Source of the DNA: Haliea sp.
GTDB taxonomy: Bacteria > Pseudomonadota > Gammaproteobacteria > Pseudomonadales > Halieaceae
Length of the DNA: 64,000 bases
Direction of reading: 5' to 3'
Assembly: GCA_002862465.1 (NCBI GenBank)
Contig: PKDD01000121.1
Coordinates: forward strand, 1-64,000
Under the pieces are notes generated by a model, which had not been told where the DNA came from, ran no database searches, and saw nothing but the letters and a program-made list of their open reading frames with translations. This document shows positions 19,432-29,397 of this stretch, piece after piece. The translations under genes were made by a program, and so were the position numbers. Every line of letters starts with the position of its first letter. Positions within the stretch are counted from its first letter, which is position 1.

Positions 19432-19770
19432 TCAATGTTGCTCTGACACCATATTAATGGTGTAGCGCGGTATTTCAACAACTAGGTCGTCGTCACCGAC
19501 AACAGCTTGGCAACTCAGGCGAGAGTCTGGCTCTAGACCCCAAGCCATATCCAGATAATCATCCTCCAACTCATCAGGTGCCTCCAAGGAATCATACCCC
19601 TCTCGCACGACAACGTGGCACGTAGTGCAGGCACAGGAAAGTTCACAAGCATGTTCAATCTCGACATTATTACGCAGCAACGCTCTGCAGATATTTTCTC
19701 CAGGTAAAGCATCAATGACAAGCCCGTCGGGACATAGAGCCTCGTTCGGCAGCACTACTATTTTCGTCAT
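19432..19770 (-). CDS. fdx: ISC system [2Fe-2S] ferredoxin
   Basis: A 112-residue adrenodoxin-type ferredoxin that supplies electrons for cluster assembly on IscU. Cluster ligands Cys42, Cys48 and Cys51 ([10 protein letters not shown]) and Cys87 (RLSCQAV) match the E. coli Fdx positions. The start overlaps the hscA stop by four bases (ATGA). Confidence 0.97.
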   Translation of the reverse strand: MTKIVVLPNEALCPDGLVIDALPGENICRALLRNNVEIEHACELSCACTTCHVVVREGYDSLEAPDELEDDYLDMAWGLEPDSRLSCQAVVGDDDLVVEIPRYTINMVSEQH

Positions 19771-21650
19771 TGCATAACCTCATCGTCGAGCGAGTCCAGC
19801 GATATTCCTGCCAGCGCTTCCCGAATGCTTTTGTCCATTCGCCGGCCAGCAAATGTCTCGCTTTGGCGCCCCAGACGCTCTATCAGCGAGTGTATGGCAG
19901 CTGTATCTTGACCTTCGAGCAGTGCCTGTAATTCAATCATTAAAGTGGCAAGTGTCGTTCGGTCTTCTTCGTTCAATAAAGCCTCGCCATCTGCAGTAAG
20001 GGCAGCGTTCAACCCGTCGAGTAGCTGCCAGCCGGCCACACGTTGTTCCGCCAGTTGGCGCGCAAGCTTATCCTCAACTGCATGACTGAAAGATGCCTGC
20101 AACATGGCAGTGATCTCATCATCACTCAATCCAAATGACGGCTTGACCGTCACACTGGTCTGTGCGCCCGTAATTTCCTCACGAGCTGAAACGTTGAGCA
20201 AGCCATCTGCATCGACCTGAAATGTCACCTTAATTCTTGCAGCGCCCGCTACCATTGGAGGAATACTGCGCAATTCGAAGCGCGCGAGGGAGCGACAGTC
20301 ACTAACCATTTCCCGCTCACCCTGCAAGATATGTATCGCTAGGGCAGTCTGCCCATCTTTATAGGTTGTAAATTCTTGGGCGCGACTGGCCGGGATAGTA
20401 GTGTTACGTGGAACAATTTTTTCTACCAAGCCGCCCATGGTCTCAATTCCCAGTGACAGCGGAATCACATCCAACAATAAAAGATCACCTTCGGACCGGT
20501 TGCCCACCAAAATATCTGCCTGAATAGCAGCACCTAATGCCACGACCTGATCCGGATCAATATCTACCAGCGGGCGGCGCTGAAAGAAGTCAGCGACAGC
20601 CTCGCGAACGAGGGGCACGCGGGTAGAGCCGCCCACCATAACAATGTTATCAATGCCGGCATCAAGTTTCGCATCACGCAAACACCGGCGGCAGGCTCCC
20701 AAAGTTCGCTTGACCAAGGGTTCAATCAAACTATCAAAAGTCTCTCGCGTCACCTGAACCGCTCCACCCGAGGGCAGCACACCGGTTAGATCGAGATCAA
20801 CCGCCACCTCGTCAGACAGCCGCTCTTTAGCTGCACGTGCAGCAGCATGAAGCTGTCGATATTGGCCTGGCGCGAGAGCAGGCGAACCACAGTGCTGTAA
20901 GACCCACTCTGCGAGGGCCGCATCGAGATCATCACCACCCAAAGCGGTGTCACCGCCTATGGCCAACACTTCAAATACACCTTTATGCAAACGCAGAATA
21001 GAAATATCAAAAGTACCGCCCCCAAGATCGTAGACGGCTATGACACCCTGCTCTGCAGCATCCAGCCCATAGGCGACCGCTGCGGCAGTAGGCTCATTCA
21101 TTAGGCGCAACACACGGAGCCCCACGAGAGTCGCCGCATCCTTTGTCGCCTGGCGCTGAGCTTCGTCGAAGTATGCTGGCACTGTAATCACTGCACCATC
21201 AATCTCACCACCAAGTGTTGCCAGTGCACGCTGATGCAATACTCTTAAAATATCCGCAGAGACTTCAACCGGGCTGCGCTCACCACTACTGGTTATAAAA
21301 CGCACTAGACCCTCCTCCCCGTCAGCAAGGTGATAATGAGAACGCTGCGCGTCTGCAACGGCATCACGACTCCCTCGCCCCATGAAGCGCTTTACTGACA
21401 TGAGGGTGTCAGCAGGGTGCTGAGTCGCCAGCGACAATGCGCCGGCCCCCACAAGAGGCCGCCTTACATCAGTATAATTAACCACCGAAGGCAACATCAT
21501 CACGCCTATCTCGTCGGGCAAAATATCTACACTGCCGGCGCGCACTGCTGCAACTAGAGAGTTCGTCGTGCCGAGATCAATACCTATTGCCCGCTTTATT
21601 TGATGCGGTAGGGGAGACTGTCCGGGCTCGGCGATGTTTAGTAGCGCCAT
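19767..21650 (-). CDS. hscA: Fe-S protein assembly chaperone HscA (Hsp70 family)
   Basis: A 627-residue specialised Hsp70 that, driven by ATP, releases clusters from IscU by binding its LPPVK motif. The ATPase domain has [12 protein letters not shown] near residue 24, [13 protein letters not shown] and [12 protein letters not shown]; a beta-rich substrate domain and a helical lid follow. Shorter than DnaK, as usual for HscA. It lies 11 bases after hscB and overlaps fdx. Confidence 0.98.
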   Translation of the reverse strand: MALLNIAEPGQSPLPHQIKRAIGIDLGTTNSLVAAVRAGSVDILPDEIGVMMLPSVVNYTDVRRPLVGAGALSLATQHPADTLMSVKRFMGRGSRDAVADAQRSHYHLADGEEGLVRFITSSGERSPVEVSADILRVLHQRALATLGGEIDGAVITVPAYFDEAQRQATKDAATLVGLRVLRLMNEPTAAAVAYGLDAAEQGVIAVYDLGGGTFDISILRLHKGVFEVLAIGGDTALGGDDLDAALAEWVLQHCGSPALAPGQYRQLHAAARAAKERLSDEVAVDLDLTGVLPSGGAVQVTRETFDSLIEPLVKRTLGACRRCLRDAKLDAGIDNIVMVGGSTRVPLVREAVADFFQRRPLVDIDPDQVVALGAAIQADILVGNRSEGDLLLLDVIPLSLGIETMGGLVEKIVPRNTTIPASRAQEFTTYKDGQTALAIHILQGEREMVSDCRSLARFELRSIPPMVAGAARIKVTFQVDADGLLNVSAREEITGAQTSVTVKPSFGLSDDEITAMLQASFSHAVEDKLARQLAEQRVAGWQLLDGLNAALTADGEALLNEEDRTTLATLMIELQALLEGQDTAAIHSLIERLGRQSETFAGRRMDKSIREALAGISLDSLDDEVMQ

Positions 21651-21661
21651 TATTGATCCTA

Positions 21662-22207
21662 TTAATTCTGATTATCTATCAGTCTGGACTCCATCTGCTC
21701 AGCTTCTTCGAGGAGTTTTTCCAGATATTGCAACTTTACACAGGCGCCAGCAGCAGAGGTTAGTTCGCCTGCAGAGAACGCGCGAGAAAACTCCCTATGC
21801 AACTGCTTGACGTCTACATCGATCTCGGTGACGAAGTGCTCCAATGCCGCTTCCGGATCGCCCGTTTCGTCCAGCATCATCAAGTTCTCGCGCAAATCCA
21901 TCTGCGCCATTAAAAAACTGCCATCCACCTTTTGACCAGAAATATCCTCCTTGCTCATACCCGCCAATTTAAGGAGATAAAGCGCACGAGGGAGGGCTTT
22001 ACGGAGTGTGGCATATGCTTCATTGATCAGGGCAGAATACTGAACCGCCAATCTTTGCTCATGGGCAGAGCCACTAGCATAACGGTCAGGGTGCAACTCT
22101 TTCTGCAACTCTCGGTAGCGCTCGCCCAGTTGAGCCTGATCCAGCGCAAAATTCTCCGGCAGATCGAACAACTGAAAGTAACTTTTTTGGAGTTCAGGTA
22201 ACGACAT
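21662..22207 (-). CDS. hscB: Fe-S protein assembly co-chaperone HscB
   Basis: A 181-residue J-type co-chaperone. The J domain carries the HPD tripeptide at 39-41 (KELHPDRY) that stimulates HscA ATPase; the C-terminal helical domain binds IscU. It lies between iscA and hscA in the canonical isc order. Confidence 0.97.
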   Translation of the reverse strand: MSLPELQKSYFQLFDLPENFALDQAQLGERYRELQKELHPDRYASGSAHEQRLAVQYSALINEAYATLRKALPRALYLLKLAGMSKEDISGQKVDGSFLMAQMDLRENLMMLDETGDPEAALEHFVTEIDVDVKQLHREFSRAFSAGELTSAAGACVKLQYLEKLLEEAEQMESRLIDNQN

Positions 22208-22230
22208 ACCAGAATATCACATCGCCTAAC

Positions 22231-22554
22231 TTAAACGGTGAAACTCTCACCGCAGCCGCACTCAGCGGAGACGTTAGGATTGCGAAATTGAAGACCTTCG
22301 TTCAACCCCTCGCGCACGAAATCTAGTTCCGTGCCGTCTAAATAAACCATACTTTTGGGATCGATAAACACCTTGACCCCGTGATCTTCAAATACTTCGT
22401 CTTCTACCTGAACTTCATCGACAAATTCGAGCACATATGCCATACCGGAACAGCCAGACGTCCTTACCCCAAGCCGGATACCCAGCCCGTTACCTCGAGC
22501 AAGCAACTGTCCCGCAACATGCTTTGCTGCGGATTCTGTAATACTAACACTCAT
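22231..22554 (-). CDS. iscA: Iron-sulphur cluster assembly protein IscA
   Basis: A 107-residue A-type carrier, the same length as E. coli IscA, with the three ligand cysteines at the same positions: Cys35 (TSGCSGMAY), Cys99 and Cys101 (ECGCGESF). The open frame continues upstream into iscU, but the ATG at 22554 directly after the iscU stop gives the normal N-terminus [10 protein letters not shown]. Confidence 0.97.
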   Translation of the reverse strand: MSVSITESAAKHVAGQLLARGNGLGIRLGVRTSGCSGMAYVLEFVDEVQVEDEVFEDHGVKVFIDPKSMVYLDGTELDFVREGLNEGLQFRNPNVSAECGCGESFTV

Positions 22555-22555
22555 G

Positions 22556-22939
22556 TTAACGGCTCCGTTTTTCCCGGAGGTCCTTGACCGCAGCTTTGAT
22601 AGCGTCCTCAGCCAATACCGAACAGTGGATCTTGACAGGCGGCAGCGCCAGTTCTTCAGCAATTTCCGTATTGCGAATCTGTTCTGCCTCATCAAGATTT
22701 TTACCTTTCACCCACTCTGTGAGCAGAGAACTTGAAGCAATAGCTGACCCGCAACCGTAGGTTTTAAACTTGGCGTCTTCAATGATACCGTCAGCGTTGA
22801 CTTTAATTTGCAGCCGCATGACGTCTCCACAGGCTGGCGCACCCACCATACCGGTACCTACAGTTTCGTCATCCGCATCAAGCTTGCCAACGTTGCGAGG
22901 ATTCTCGTAGTGGTCTAATACCTTTTCACCGTATGCCAT
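22556..22939 (-). CDS. iscU: Fe-S cluster scaffold protein IscU
   Basis: A 127-residue scaffold on which [2Fe-2S] and [4Fe-4S] clusters are built. Ligands Cys37, Cys63, His105 and Cys106 are present, as is the HscA-binding LPPVK at 99-103. It lies 22 bases after iscS. Confidence 0.98.
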   Translation of the reverse strand: MAYGEKVLDHYENPRNVGKLDADDETVGTGMVGAPACGDVMRLQIKVNADGIIEDAKFKTYGCGSAIASSSLLTEWVKGKNLDEAEQIRNTEIAEELALPPVKIHCSVLAEDAIKAAVKDLREKRSR

Positions 22940-22961
22940 TAGCTTGCTTCTCCAATTGAGA

Positions 22962-24176
22962 TTAGTGGGCAGCCCATTCTATACTATCTAAGTCTACACC
23001 ATCTTTGTACATATCCCACAAAGGGGACAAATCACGTAACTTTTCTACCGCGGTGCGCAATTGTGCTACTGCCGCATCCACATCATCATCTGTGGTGAAA
23101 CGGCCAAAACTAAAACGCAACGAACTGTGCGCCAATTCATCACTGAGCCCAAGCGCTCGCAATACATAAGATGGTTCTAAGCTCGCAGATGTGCATGCTG
23201 AGCCGCTTGAAACCGCTAAATCCTTCAGTGACATAATCAGAGATTCACCTTCCACAAAAGCAATACTAACATTTAATGCGCCCGGTAAGCGGTGGACTTC
23301 GTCTCCATTGATATGCACTTCCTCAATATCCTTGATGCCGTCCCAAAAACGCCGACGCAACGTCTTTAGCCGCACTGCCTCTAACGCCATGCCTTCTTGC
23401 GCAACGTGAGCGGCCTCGCCCATACCAACAATCTGATGGGTCGGCAGTGTGCCCGAACGCATGCCACGCTCATGCCCGCCTCCGTGCATCTGCGCCTCGA
23501 GTCGCACCCGCGGCTTACGTCGCACATACAAAACGCCAATGCCTTTAGGCCCGTACATTTTGTGTCCAGACAACGAAAGCAGGTCAACCTTCATGTTCGC
23601 CATGTCAATTTCGACTTTGCCCGCACTCTGCGCCGCATCGACATGAAACAACACCCCAGCCGCACGCGTCACCTCACCAATCCCGGCTATATCATTCACC
23701 GTGCCGATCTCATTATTAGCATGCATAATGGATACTAAAATAGTGTCGCTACGCAAGGCGGCCTTAACCGCTTCAGGCGTAATCAAACCGTTGCTGGCCG
23801 GATCAAGGTAGGTGACGTCAAAACCCTCTCGCTCCAGTTGGCGACATGTATCGAGCACTGCCTTATGCTCGATTTTCGAGGTGACAATATGATTGCCCTT
23901 CTTTGCATAAAAATGCGCCACGCCTTTGATTGCGAGATTATCTGACTCAGTAGCACCTGAGGTCCAAACAATTTCTCTCGGGTCTGCTTTAATCAAATCA
24001 GCCACTTGACGGCGACCGTTTTCCACCGCCTCTTCCGCCTTCCAGCCATAAAGATGCGAGCGCGACGCAGGGTTGCCAAAATTACCTTCTATCGACAAGC
24101 AGTGTACCATCTTTTCTGTCACACGGGGGTCGACTGGGGTTGTTGCCAGATAATCAAAATAAATCGGTTTTTCCAT
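22962..24176 (-). CDS. iscS: Cysteine desulfurase IscS
   Basis: A 404-residue PLP enzyme that takes sulphur from cysteine for clusters and for tRNA thiolation. Lys206 (SGHKMYGP) binds PLP and the mobile loop has the catalytic Cys328 ([11 protein letters not shown]). Length and key positions match E. coli IscS exactly. Confidence 0.98.
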   Translation of the reverse strand: MEKPIYFDYLATTPVDPRVTEKMVHCLSIEGNFGNPASRSHLYGWKAEEAVENGRRQVADLIKADPREIVWTSGATESDNLAIKGVAHFYAKKGNHIVTSKIEHKAVLDTCRQLEREGFDVTYLDPASNGLITPEAVKAALRSDTILVSIMHANNEIGTVNDIAGIGEVTRAAGVLFHVDAAQSAGKVEIDMANMKVDLLSLSGHKMYGPKGIGVLYVRRKPRVRLEAQMHGGGHERGMRSGTLPTHQIVGMGEAAHVAQEGMALEAVRLKTLRRRFWDGIKDIEEVHINGDEVHRLPGALNVSIAFVEGESLIMSLKDLAVSSGSACTSASLEPSYVLRALGLSDELAHSSLRFSFGRFTTDDDVDAAVAQLRTAVEKLRDLSPLWDMYKDGVDLDSIEWAAH

Positions 24177-24217
24177 AGGGACGTTCCTCCTTAAACTATT
24201 ACGCGCTAAGCGCCTAA

Positions 24218-24721
24218 CTAGATTTCTGTCACGAGTAATGTATCACCCTGGATTCCCATCACAGGCAAGCTTTGACTGGCTTGACTGCGAGCATCCTGCC
24301 GCGCCGCGATATTGAGCACCTCTCTTTTCTCGAGCAGGTTAGACAGACTAATTTCGCTCAAAAAACCATGAATTTGATCACTCAAGTCGCACCATAGGTA
24401 GTGAGTCAAACAGACTTCGCCCTGCTGGCAGTCAGCTTTGCCGCCACAACCTGTGGCGTCAACCGTGTCATTTACCGCATCGATGATCTGTGCCACAAAA
24501 ATGTCTTGGCCACTCCGGCTTAATCGATATCCACCCCCGGGACCTCTAACGCTGCTTACTAGACTGCCGCGCCGCAACTTGGAAAACAGCTGCTCTAAGT
24601 AGGATAGCGATATATCCTGCCGCCCCGATATATCCGCCAAGCTAACAGGACGCTCGCGGCTGTGTAATGCAAGATCAAGCATTGCTGTTACCGCATATCT
24701 CCCCTTTGTTGTCAGTCGCAT
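24218..24721 (-). CDS. iscR: Fe-S cluster-sensing transcription regulator IscR
   Basis: A 167-residue Rrf2-family regulator. The winged HTH is near the N-terminus ([19 protein letters not shown], then [14 protein letters not shown]). The [2Fe-2S] ligands Cys92, Cys98, Cys104 and His107 are all present in [20 protein letters not shown]. With its cluster it represses the isc operon through type 1 sites, two of which I see just upstream. The leader has GGGGAGG as ribosome site. Confidence 0.98.
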   Translation of the reverse strand: MRLTTKGRYAVTAMLDLALHSRERPVSLADISGRQDISLSYLEQLFSKLRRGSLVSSVRGPGGGYRLSRSGQDIFVAQIIDAVNDTVDATGCGGKADCQQGEVCLTHYLWCDLSDQIHGFLSEISLSNLLEKREVLNIAARQDARSQASQSLPVMGIQGDTLLVTEI

Positions 24722-24749
24722 CTCTCACCTCCCCAAATCTTCAGCAGAG

Positions 24750-24807
24750 ATAATGCAATAACCTACTAAACTAGTCAAGTATAAGTCCGACGATTTTAGT
24801 CAAGTAA
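24750..24807 (-). promoter_or_regulatory. isc promoter with two tandem IscR type 1 sites
   Basis: Read on the minus strand, a promoter with -35 TTGACT (24773-24778), a 17-base spacer and -10 CATTAT (24750-24755) lies about 30 bases before iscR. A 25-bp element at 24758-24782, beginning ATACTTGACTAGTTTAG, fits the IscR type 1 pattern at most positions and covers the -35 box. A second 25-bp copy, beginning TTACTTGACTAAAAT, abuts it at 24783-24807. The arrangement implies autorepression by cluster-loaded IscR, as in E. coli. Confidence 0.8.
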
Positions 24808-24828
24808 AATGCCCCCATTTGGCCACAG

Positions 24829-25575
24829 CTAAGGACCCTTGCGCGCCCGTCGGACCCATTTTTGCGTCTCAGTAAGAATCCCTCGTAGGATATTGAGTTC
24901 CATATCATCAAGACGAACTCGGCTATACAAACGCCTCAATCGAGACATCAACTGCCGCGGTGCGGCGGGGTCCAAAAACTCTACGTCGATCAGGGTTTCT
25001 TCCAGGTGCTGATAAAAATGCTCCATGTTACCCTGCGAGGCGAATGGACTGTCCCACTGTTCAAACTCATTTGTCGGCACTTCCGGAACTGACATTGCCA
25101 TGTGCAGCTCGTAGGCAACAATTTGCACTGCCATCCCCAGATTCAACGAGGTATAGGCGCCAGCCGTTGGGATATTGAGGTGTAGGTTACAGACCCTGAG
25201 TTCTTCATTAGTCAAACCACGATCTTCTCGGCCGAAGAGCACTGCAACCTGTTCTTGTGATGATGCCACCCCCATGCGCTTGGCACACTGGCGAGCATCC
25301 AGCAGAGGCCATGGTATTCTGCGCTCCCGCGCACTGGTGCCCACTACAAATTGGCAGTCCGCAATCGCGTCATGCAGCGTTGGTACGACTACCGCCGTAT
25401 CAAGGATATCTTTGGCTGACACCGCGCGCCATTCCGCCTGCTCATGCGGATAGTCTCGAGGAGCGACTAAATACAGCCGACTCAGCCCCATGTTTTTCAT
25501 CGCACGCGCCACACCCCCGATATTACCGGGGTGACTGGTGTTGACCAAAACAATACGAATATTATTCTTGTTCAT
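24829..25575 (-). CDS. trmJ: tRNA (Cm32/Um32) methyltransferase TrmJ
   Basis: A 248-residue SPOUT-class methyltransferase that 2'-O-methylates position 32 of tRNAs. It has the N-terminal VLVNTSHPGNIGGVARAMKN and the knot motifs VLFGREDRGLTNEEL and LNIPT..YTSLNLGMAVQIVAYEL. Position next to suhB and upstream of iscR is usual, though the cysE often found between trmJ and iscR is absent. Confidence 0.95.
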   Translation of the reverse strand: MNKNNIRIVLVNTSHPGNIGGVARAMKNMGLSRLYLVAPRDYPHEQAEWRAVSAKDILDTAVVVPTLHDAIADCQFVVGTSARERRIPWPLLDARQCAKRMGVASSQEQVAVLFGREDRGLTNEELRVCNLHLNIPTAGAYTSLNLGMAVQIVAYELHMAMSVPEVPTNEFEQWDSPFASQGNMEHFYQHLEETLIDVEFLDPAAPRQLMSRLRRLYSRVRLDDMELNILRGILTETQKWVRRARKGP

Positions 25576-25678
25576 TGGTTATTTCGAGGCTGAGAAAAAG
25601 AGCGTGAGAGTTTAGCAGGAATTGAAGGAGAATTAATTGAATATGCCCGTGATCAACCCCGCGCAAAAGAGCGAACGA

Positions 25679-26473
25679 TTAAGACAAGAGGGGGTTGACC
25701 ACTTGCAACACTGCCTTAAAACACTTAGGGTTTCCGCACACTATATTGCCAGAGTCTAGGTAATTATCGGATGCGTCAATGTCTGCCACTAGACCTCCCG
25801 CCTCACGAACTAACAGCACCCCAGCCGCGATATCCCACGAAGATAGCCCTACTTCCCAGAACGCATCCAGGCGACCTGCGGCAACGTATGCCAAATCCAA
25901 TGACGCTGCACCCGCGCGACGAATACCGGCACACTGAGATGCAAGGATTTCAATCGACTTAGAGTAGGCTTCTAACTTGTCATCACAGTGATTTTTAAAG
26001 GGAATGCCCGTTCCCAACAGAGCGCCTTCGAGACTCGCCAGCTCGCTCACGCGAATTCGATGACCGTTTAGTTGAGCACCGCGCCCTCTCGATGCAGTAA
26101 ACTCCTCTTGCCGCACTGGATCGACAATAACCGCATGCTCAATCTTACCTCTATATAGACAGGCTATTGACACTGCATAGTGCGGAATACCGCGAATAAA
26201 GTTGGTAGTGCCATCGAGCGGATCAATAACCCACCGATACTCCGCATCCTCACTCCCAAGGAGGCCACTCTCTTCACCTAAAATCGCATGTTCGGGGTAC
26301 GCCTTCTGCAACTGATAGATAATTTCTTGCTCGGCACTAATATCAACCTCCGTCACAAAGTTGTTAACCCCTTTAGCCTTTACCTCGAAACGATGGAGGT
26401 CGTCAGACGCTCGCACGATATTTTCACCGGCCTTACGAGCCGCCCGAAGCGCAATTTTGATCATCGGTTCCAT
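25679..26473 (-). CDS. suhB: Inositol-1-monophosphatase SuhB
   Basis: A 264-residue Mg-dependent phosphatase that also acts as a partner of the Nus antitermination complex in ribosomal RNA synthesis. Metal-binding motifs are GEESG (62-66), DPLDGTTNF (about 82-90) and WDIAAGVLLVREAGG. It lies 21 bases after secF's stop on the same strand. Confidence 0.96.
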   Translation of the reverse strand: MEPMIKIALRAARKAGENIVRASDDLHRFEVKAKGVNNFVTEVDISAEQEIIYQLQKAYPEHAILGEESGLLGSEDAEYRWVIDPLDGTTNFIRGIPHYAVSIACLYRGKIEHAVIVDPVRQEEFTASRGRGAQLNGHRIRVSELASLEGALLGTGIPFKNHCDDKLEAYSKSIEILASQCAGIRRAGAASLDLAYVAAGRLDAFWEVGLSSWDIAAGVLLVREAGGLVADIDASDNYLDSGNIVCGNPKCFKAVLQVVNPLLS

Positions 26474-26494
26474 ATGTCTTTCCTGCGGACTAAG

Positions 26495-27409
26495 TTAGGG
26501 GGAGAGGTCATCCTGGTCTGCGCCTTCCTTAACAGGCAGCATAAGATCTTCCTTAGTCACGCCCATCATCAGCGTCCAGGCAGAAGCCACATAGATGGAT
26601 GAGTATGTGCCTATCAAAACACCCACTATTAAGGCGATAGCAAAACCAAAAATCATTTCCCCACCAAAAAGAGCGAGGGCGACCACCACCATCAATGTTG
26701 TACCTGATGTCACCAAAGTACGCGCCAGCGTTTCACTGATAGAGATATCAACCACTTCGACAGGCTCTGCGCGGCGGAGCTTGCGGAAATTTTCTCGAAT
26801 ACGATCAAAAACAACAATCGTGTCATTAATGGAGTAACCCACCACTGCCAGTATCGCTGCCAGTACTGTGAGATTAAACTCCATACCCGTCAACGAAAAA
26901 AAGCCTAACGTAATAATCACGTCATGCAAGAGGGCAGCGACCGCGCCAAGTGCGAACTTTAACTGAAAACGGAAAGCAACGTAGAGTGTCACCAGGCCTA
27001 TTGCCAGCAGCATGGCAAGACCTCCCTGCTCTCGCAACTCGTCGCCTACCTGCGGACCCACGAACTCCATACGACGCAACTCTACGTCGCCAACAAAAGT
27101 CTGCTGCAGAACGCTAAGAAGAGCCACGCCCTCTTCATCAGAATAGCCCTGCGGCAGCCGAATCATCACATCCTGATCGCTGCCAAAACTCACGACGCTT
27201 GAGCCAGCATAACCCTGTGCCTCAAGCGTACTTCGAATCGCATTGAGATCTGCGGTCGCGCTGTAATGTACTTCTACCAATGTGCCGCCGGTGAAATCTA
27301 ACCCCCAGTTCAACTGCTTTGTAGCAAAAGAAAAGATGGATACCAGCAGCAGCGATCCTGAAAACCATATCGCCAACTTACGCTGGCTCATAAACTTAAT
27401 AACTTTCAT
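26495..27409 (-). CDS. secF: Protein translocase subunit SecF
   Basis: A 304-residue inner-membrane protein that, with SecD, uses the proton gradient to complete export through SecYEG. It has six predicted transmembrane helices and the family motifs LDFTGGTLVEV, GYSINDTIVVFDRIREN and SETLARTLVTSGTTL. Its ATG overlaps the secD stop by four bases, which supports coupled synthesis. Confidence 0.97.
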   Translation of the reverse strand: MKVIKFMSQRKLAIWFSGSLLLVSIFSFATKQLNWGLDFTGGTLVEVHYSATADLNAIRSTLEAQGYAGSSVVSFGSDQDVMIRLPQGYSDEEGVALLSVLQQTFVGDVELRRMEFVGPQVGDELREQGGLAMLLAIGLVTLYVAFRFQLKFALGAVAALLHDVIITLGFFSLTGMEFNLTVLAAILAVVGYSINDTIVVFDRIRENFRKLRRAEPVEVVDISISETLARTLVTSGTTLMVVVALALFGGEMIFGFAIALIVGVLIGTYSSIYVASAWTLMMGVTKEDLMLPVKEGADQDDLSP

Positions 27410-29286
27410 GACTGACTGCCCCCGATCGATAGTTTCCGCACGCGGCGCCCACCGTAGAAAAGATTAATCAAAGCGCGAGTACCGAGAATTGCCGTGAACA
27501 TCGAGGTCAAAATGCCAACAGAAAGCGTCACTGCAAAGCCCTTAATAGGGCCAGTGCCAACAGCGTAGAGGATCACCGCAACAATAAGGGTCGTGAGGTT
27601 AGCATCAAGAATGGTGGTAAATGCGCGGGCGAAGCCGGAATGAATTGCCATCTGCGGCGATAGACCATTGACTACCTCCTCGCGTATTCGCGCAAAAATC
27701 AGCACATTGGCATCGACCGCCATACCCACCGTTAGTACGATACCCGCGATACCCGGCAGCGTCAGAGTGGCTCCTAGCATAGACATAACGGCCACTAGTA
27801 AAATCAGATTACAGGTCAGAGCAATAACCGCGACGACGCCAAACACCCTGTAATACAGAACCATAAATAATAACACTAAAGTCAAACCGTAATACACAGA
27901 CTGGACGCCAAGGCGGATATTTTCGGCACCCAGAGATGGGCCGACGGTGCGTTCCTCGACAAAGGTGATGGGCGCTGCGAGCGCGCCGGCACGCAGCATC
28001 AACGCCAACTCGGAGGACTCTAGCGGGTTGTCAAGACCCGTGATCTGAAACTGCGCACCAAGGGCGGACTGGATAACTGGGGCGGTGAGTATCTTCTTCT
28101 CGTCATAGGGAACCTTAACAATCACTTCAGCGCCATCCTCATCGACTTCATAACGGGTACGGTATTTGCGCTCGATGAACAACACACCCATACGACGCTT
28201 GATATTGTTCCGCGTAGCCCTAGACATCAGCGTACCGCCCTCACTGTCTAGGCTGATCTGCACATTGGGCTGACCGTTCTGGTCAAAACTCGCCTGAGCC
28301 GTAGACACGCGTTCTCCGGTAATAATGACGTCACGTTCCAGCCACTCACTGGATCCACTCCGGTCAGCACTGCGATAATCAAAACGCTGTTTATCCGACG
28401 ACACGGCATCCCTGTTAGCCACTAATCTGAATTCGAGGTTAGCCACTTTACCCAGAATACGTTTGGCCTCCGCTGTATCTTGAATTCCCGGCAGTTCAAC
28501 CACGATACGATTCTTGCCCTGGCGCTGCACTAGTGGCTCAGACACCCCCAACTCGTTAACCCGGTTGCGTAATGTGGTCAGATTCTGACTTACAGCGTAA
28601 CTCTCAATTTCGTCACGCGCCTGCGGTGACATCGATGCTAACAGACTCCAACTATCGCTCTCATCGACTCGATCGATGACCAATTCTGGGCTGTTCTCCG
28701 CAATGATGTCCCGCGCCTGCTCGCGCAATGCCTCTGTTTTAAAACGTGCCTCCATGTCTCCTTGGGAATCAAGTCTGACAAGACCACGAATACGCTGCTC
28801 TCGTAATGCCCGCTTGGTATCATTGACGAAATATTCCATGCGGCGCTCCACTGCCGCATCAACATCAACTTCCAACTTAAAATGCACGCCACCGCTGAGA
28901 TCCAGACCCAGCTTCATCGGTTGTCCGCCATAATCGCTAAGCCAGTCTGGCGTTGTCGGAGCCAAGTTAAGCGCAACTATAAACCCATCTCCAAGGGCAC
29001 GAGAGACTCTTGCCTGTGCGACCAATTGCTGACCAGCATCCTCCAATCGAACCAGAGCCTGACGACCGCTGGCATCAATCGTTTGACCGAAATAAGCGAT
29101 TCCGGCTTCATCCAAGGCATTTAATGCTTTACTCAGGACTTTCTCATCAATCTGCTGAGTACTGCTTTGTCCGGCAATCTGCAGTGCCGGGTCGGGCGCG
29201 TACAAATTAGGCGCCGCATAGAACAGACCAAGCAGCAAGGCAGACAGTACAAGGAGGTATTTCCACAGTGGGTACTTATTTAACAT
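27406..29286 (-). CDS. secD: Protein translocase subunit SecD
   Basis: A 626-residue RND-like translocase partner with an N-terminal membrane helix, a large periplasmic P1 domain (about 60-440) and five C-terminal helices. Motifs GLDLSGGVHFKLEV, GMAVDANVLIFARIREE and TTILDANLTTLIV are standard. The yajC gene that normally precedes secD is missing: upstream on the same strand is purL, 111 bases away. Confidence 0.97.
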   Translation of the reverse strand: MLNKYPLWKYLLVLSALLLGLFYAAPNLYAPDPALQIAGQSSTQQIDEKVLSKALNALDEAGIAYFGQTIDASGRQALVRLEDAGQQLVAQARVSRALGDGFIVALNLAPTTPDWLSDYGGQPMKLGLDLSGGVHFKLEVDVDAAVERRMEYFVNDTKRALREQRIRGLVRLDSQGDMEARFKTEALREQARDIIAENSPELVIDRVDESDSWSLLASMSPQARDEIESYAVSQNLTTLRNRVNELGVSEPLVQRQGKNRIVVELPGIQDTAEAKRILGKVANLEFRLVANRDAVSSDKQRFDYRSADRSGSSEWLERDVIITGERVSTAQASFDQNGQPNVQISLDSEGGTLMSRATRNNIKRRMGVLFIERKYRTRYEVDEDGAEVIVKVPYDEKKILTAPVIQSALGAQFQITGLDNPLESSELALMLRAGALAAPITFVEERTVGPSLGAENIRLGVQSVYYGLTLVLLFMVLYYRVFGVVAVIALTCNLILLVAVMSMLGATLTLPGIAGIVLTVGMAVDANVLIFARIREEVVNGLSPQMAIHSGFARAFTTILDANLTTLIVAVILYAVGTGPIKGFAVTLSVGILTSMFTAILGTRALINLFYGGRRVRKLSIGGSQS

Positions 29287-29397
29287 AGTGTCACTCTAAC
29301 TGGAAAAAACTCGGACGCTTAATGCGCCCTCCGCTTCAAAAAATTTGTCATTATAGATTAACAAGCAGCGGCCACAAGGGGCGTTTTAACACCCTGC

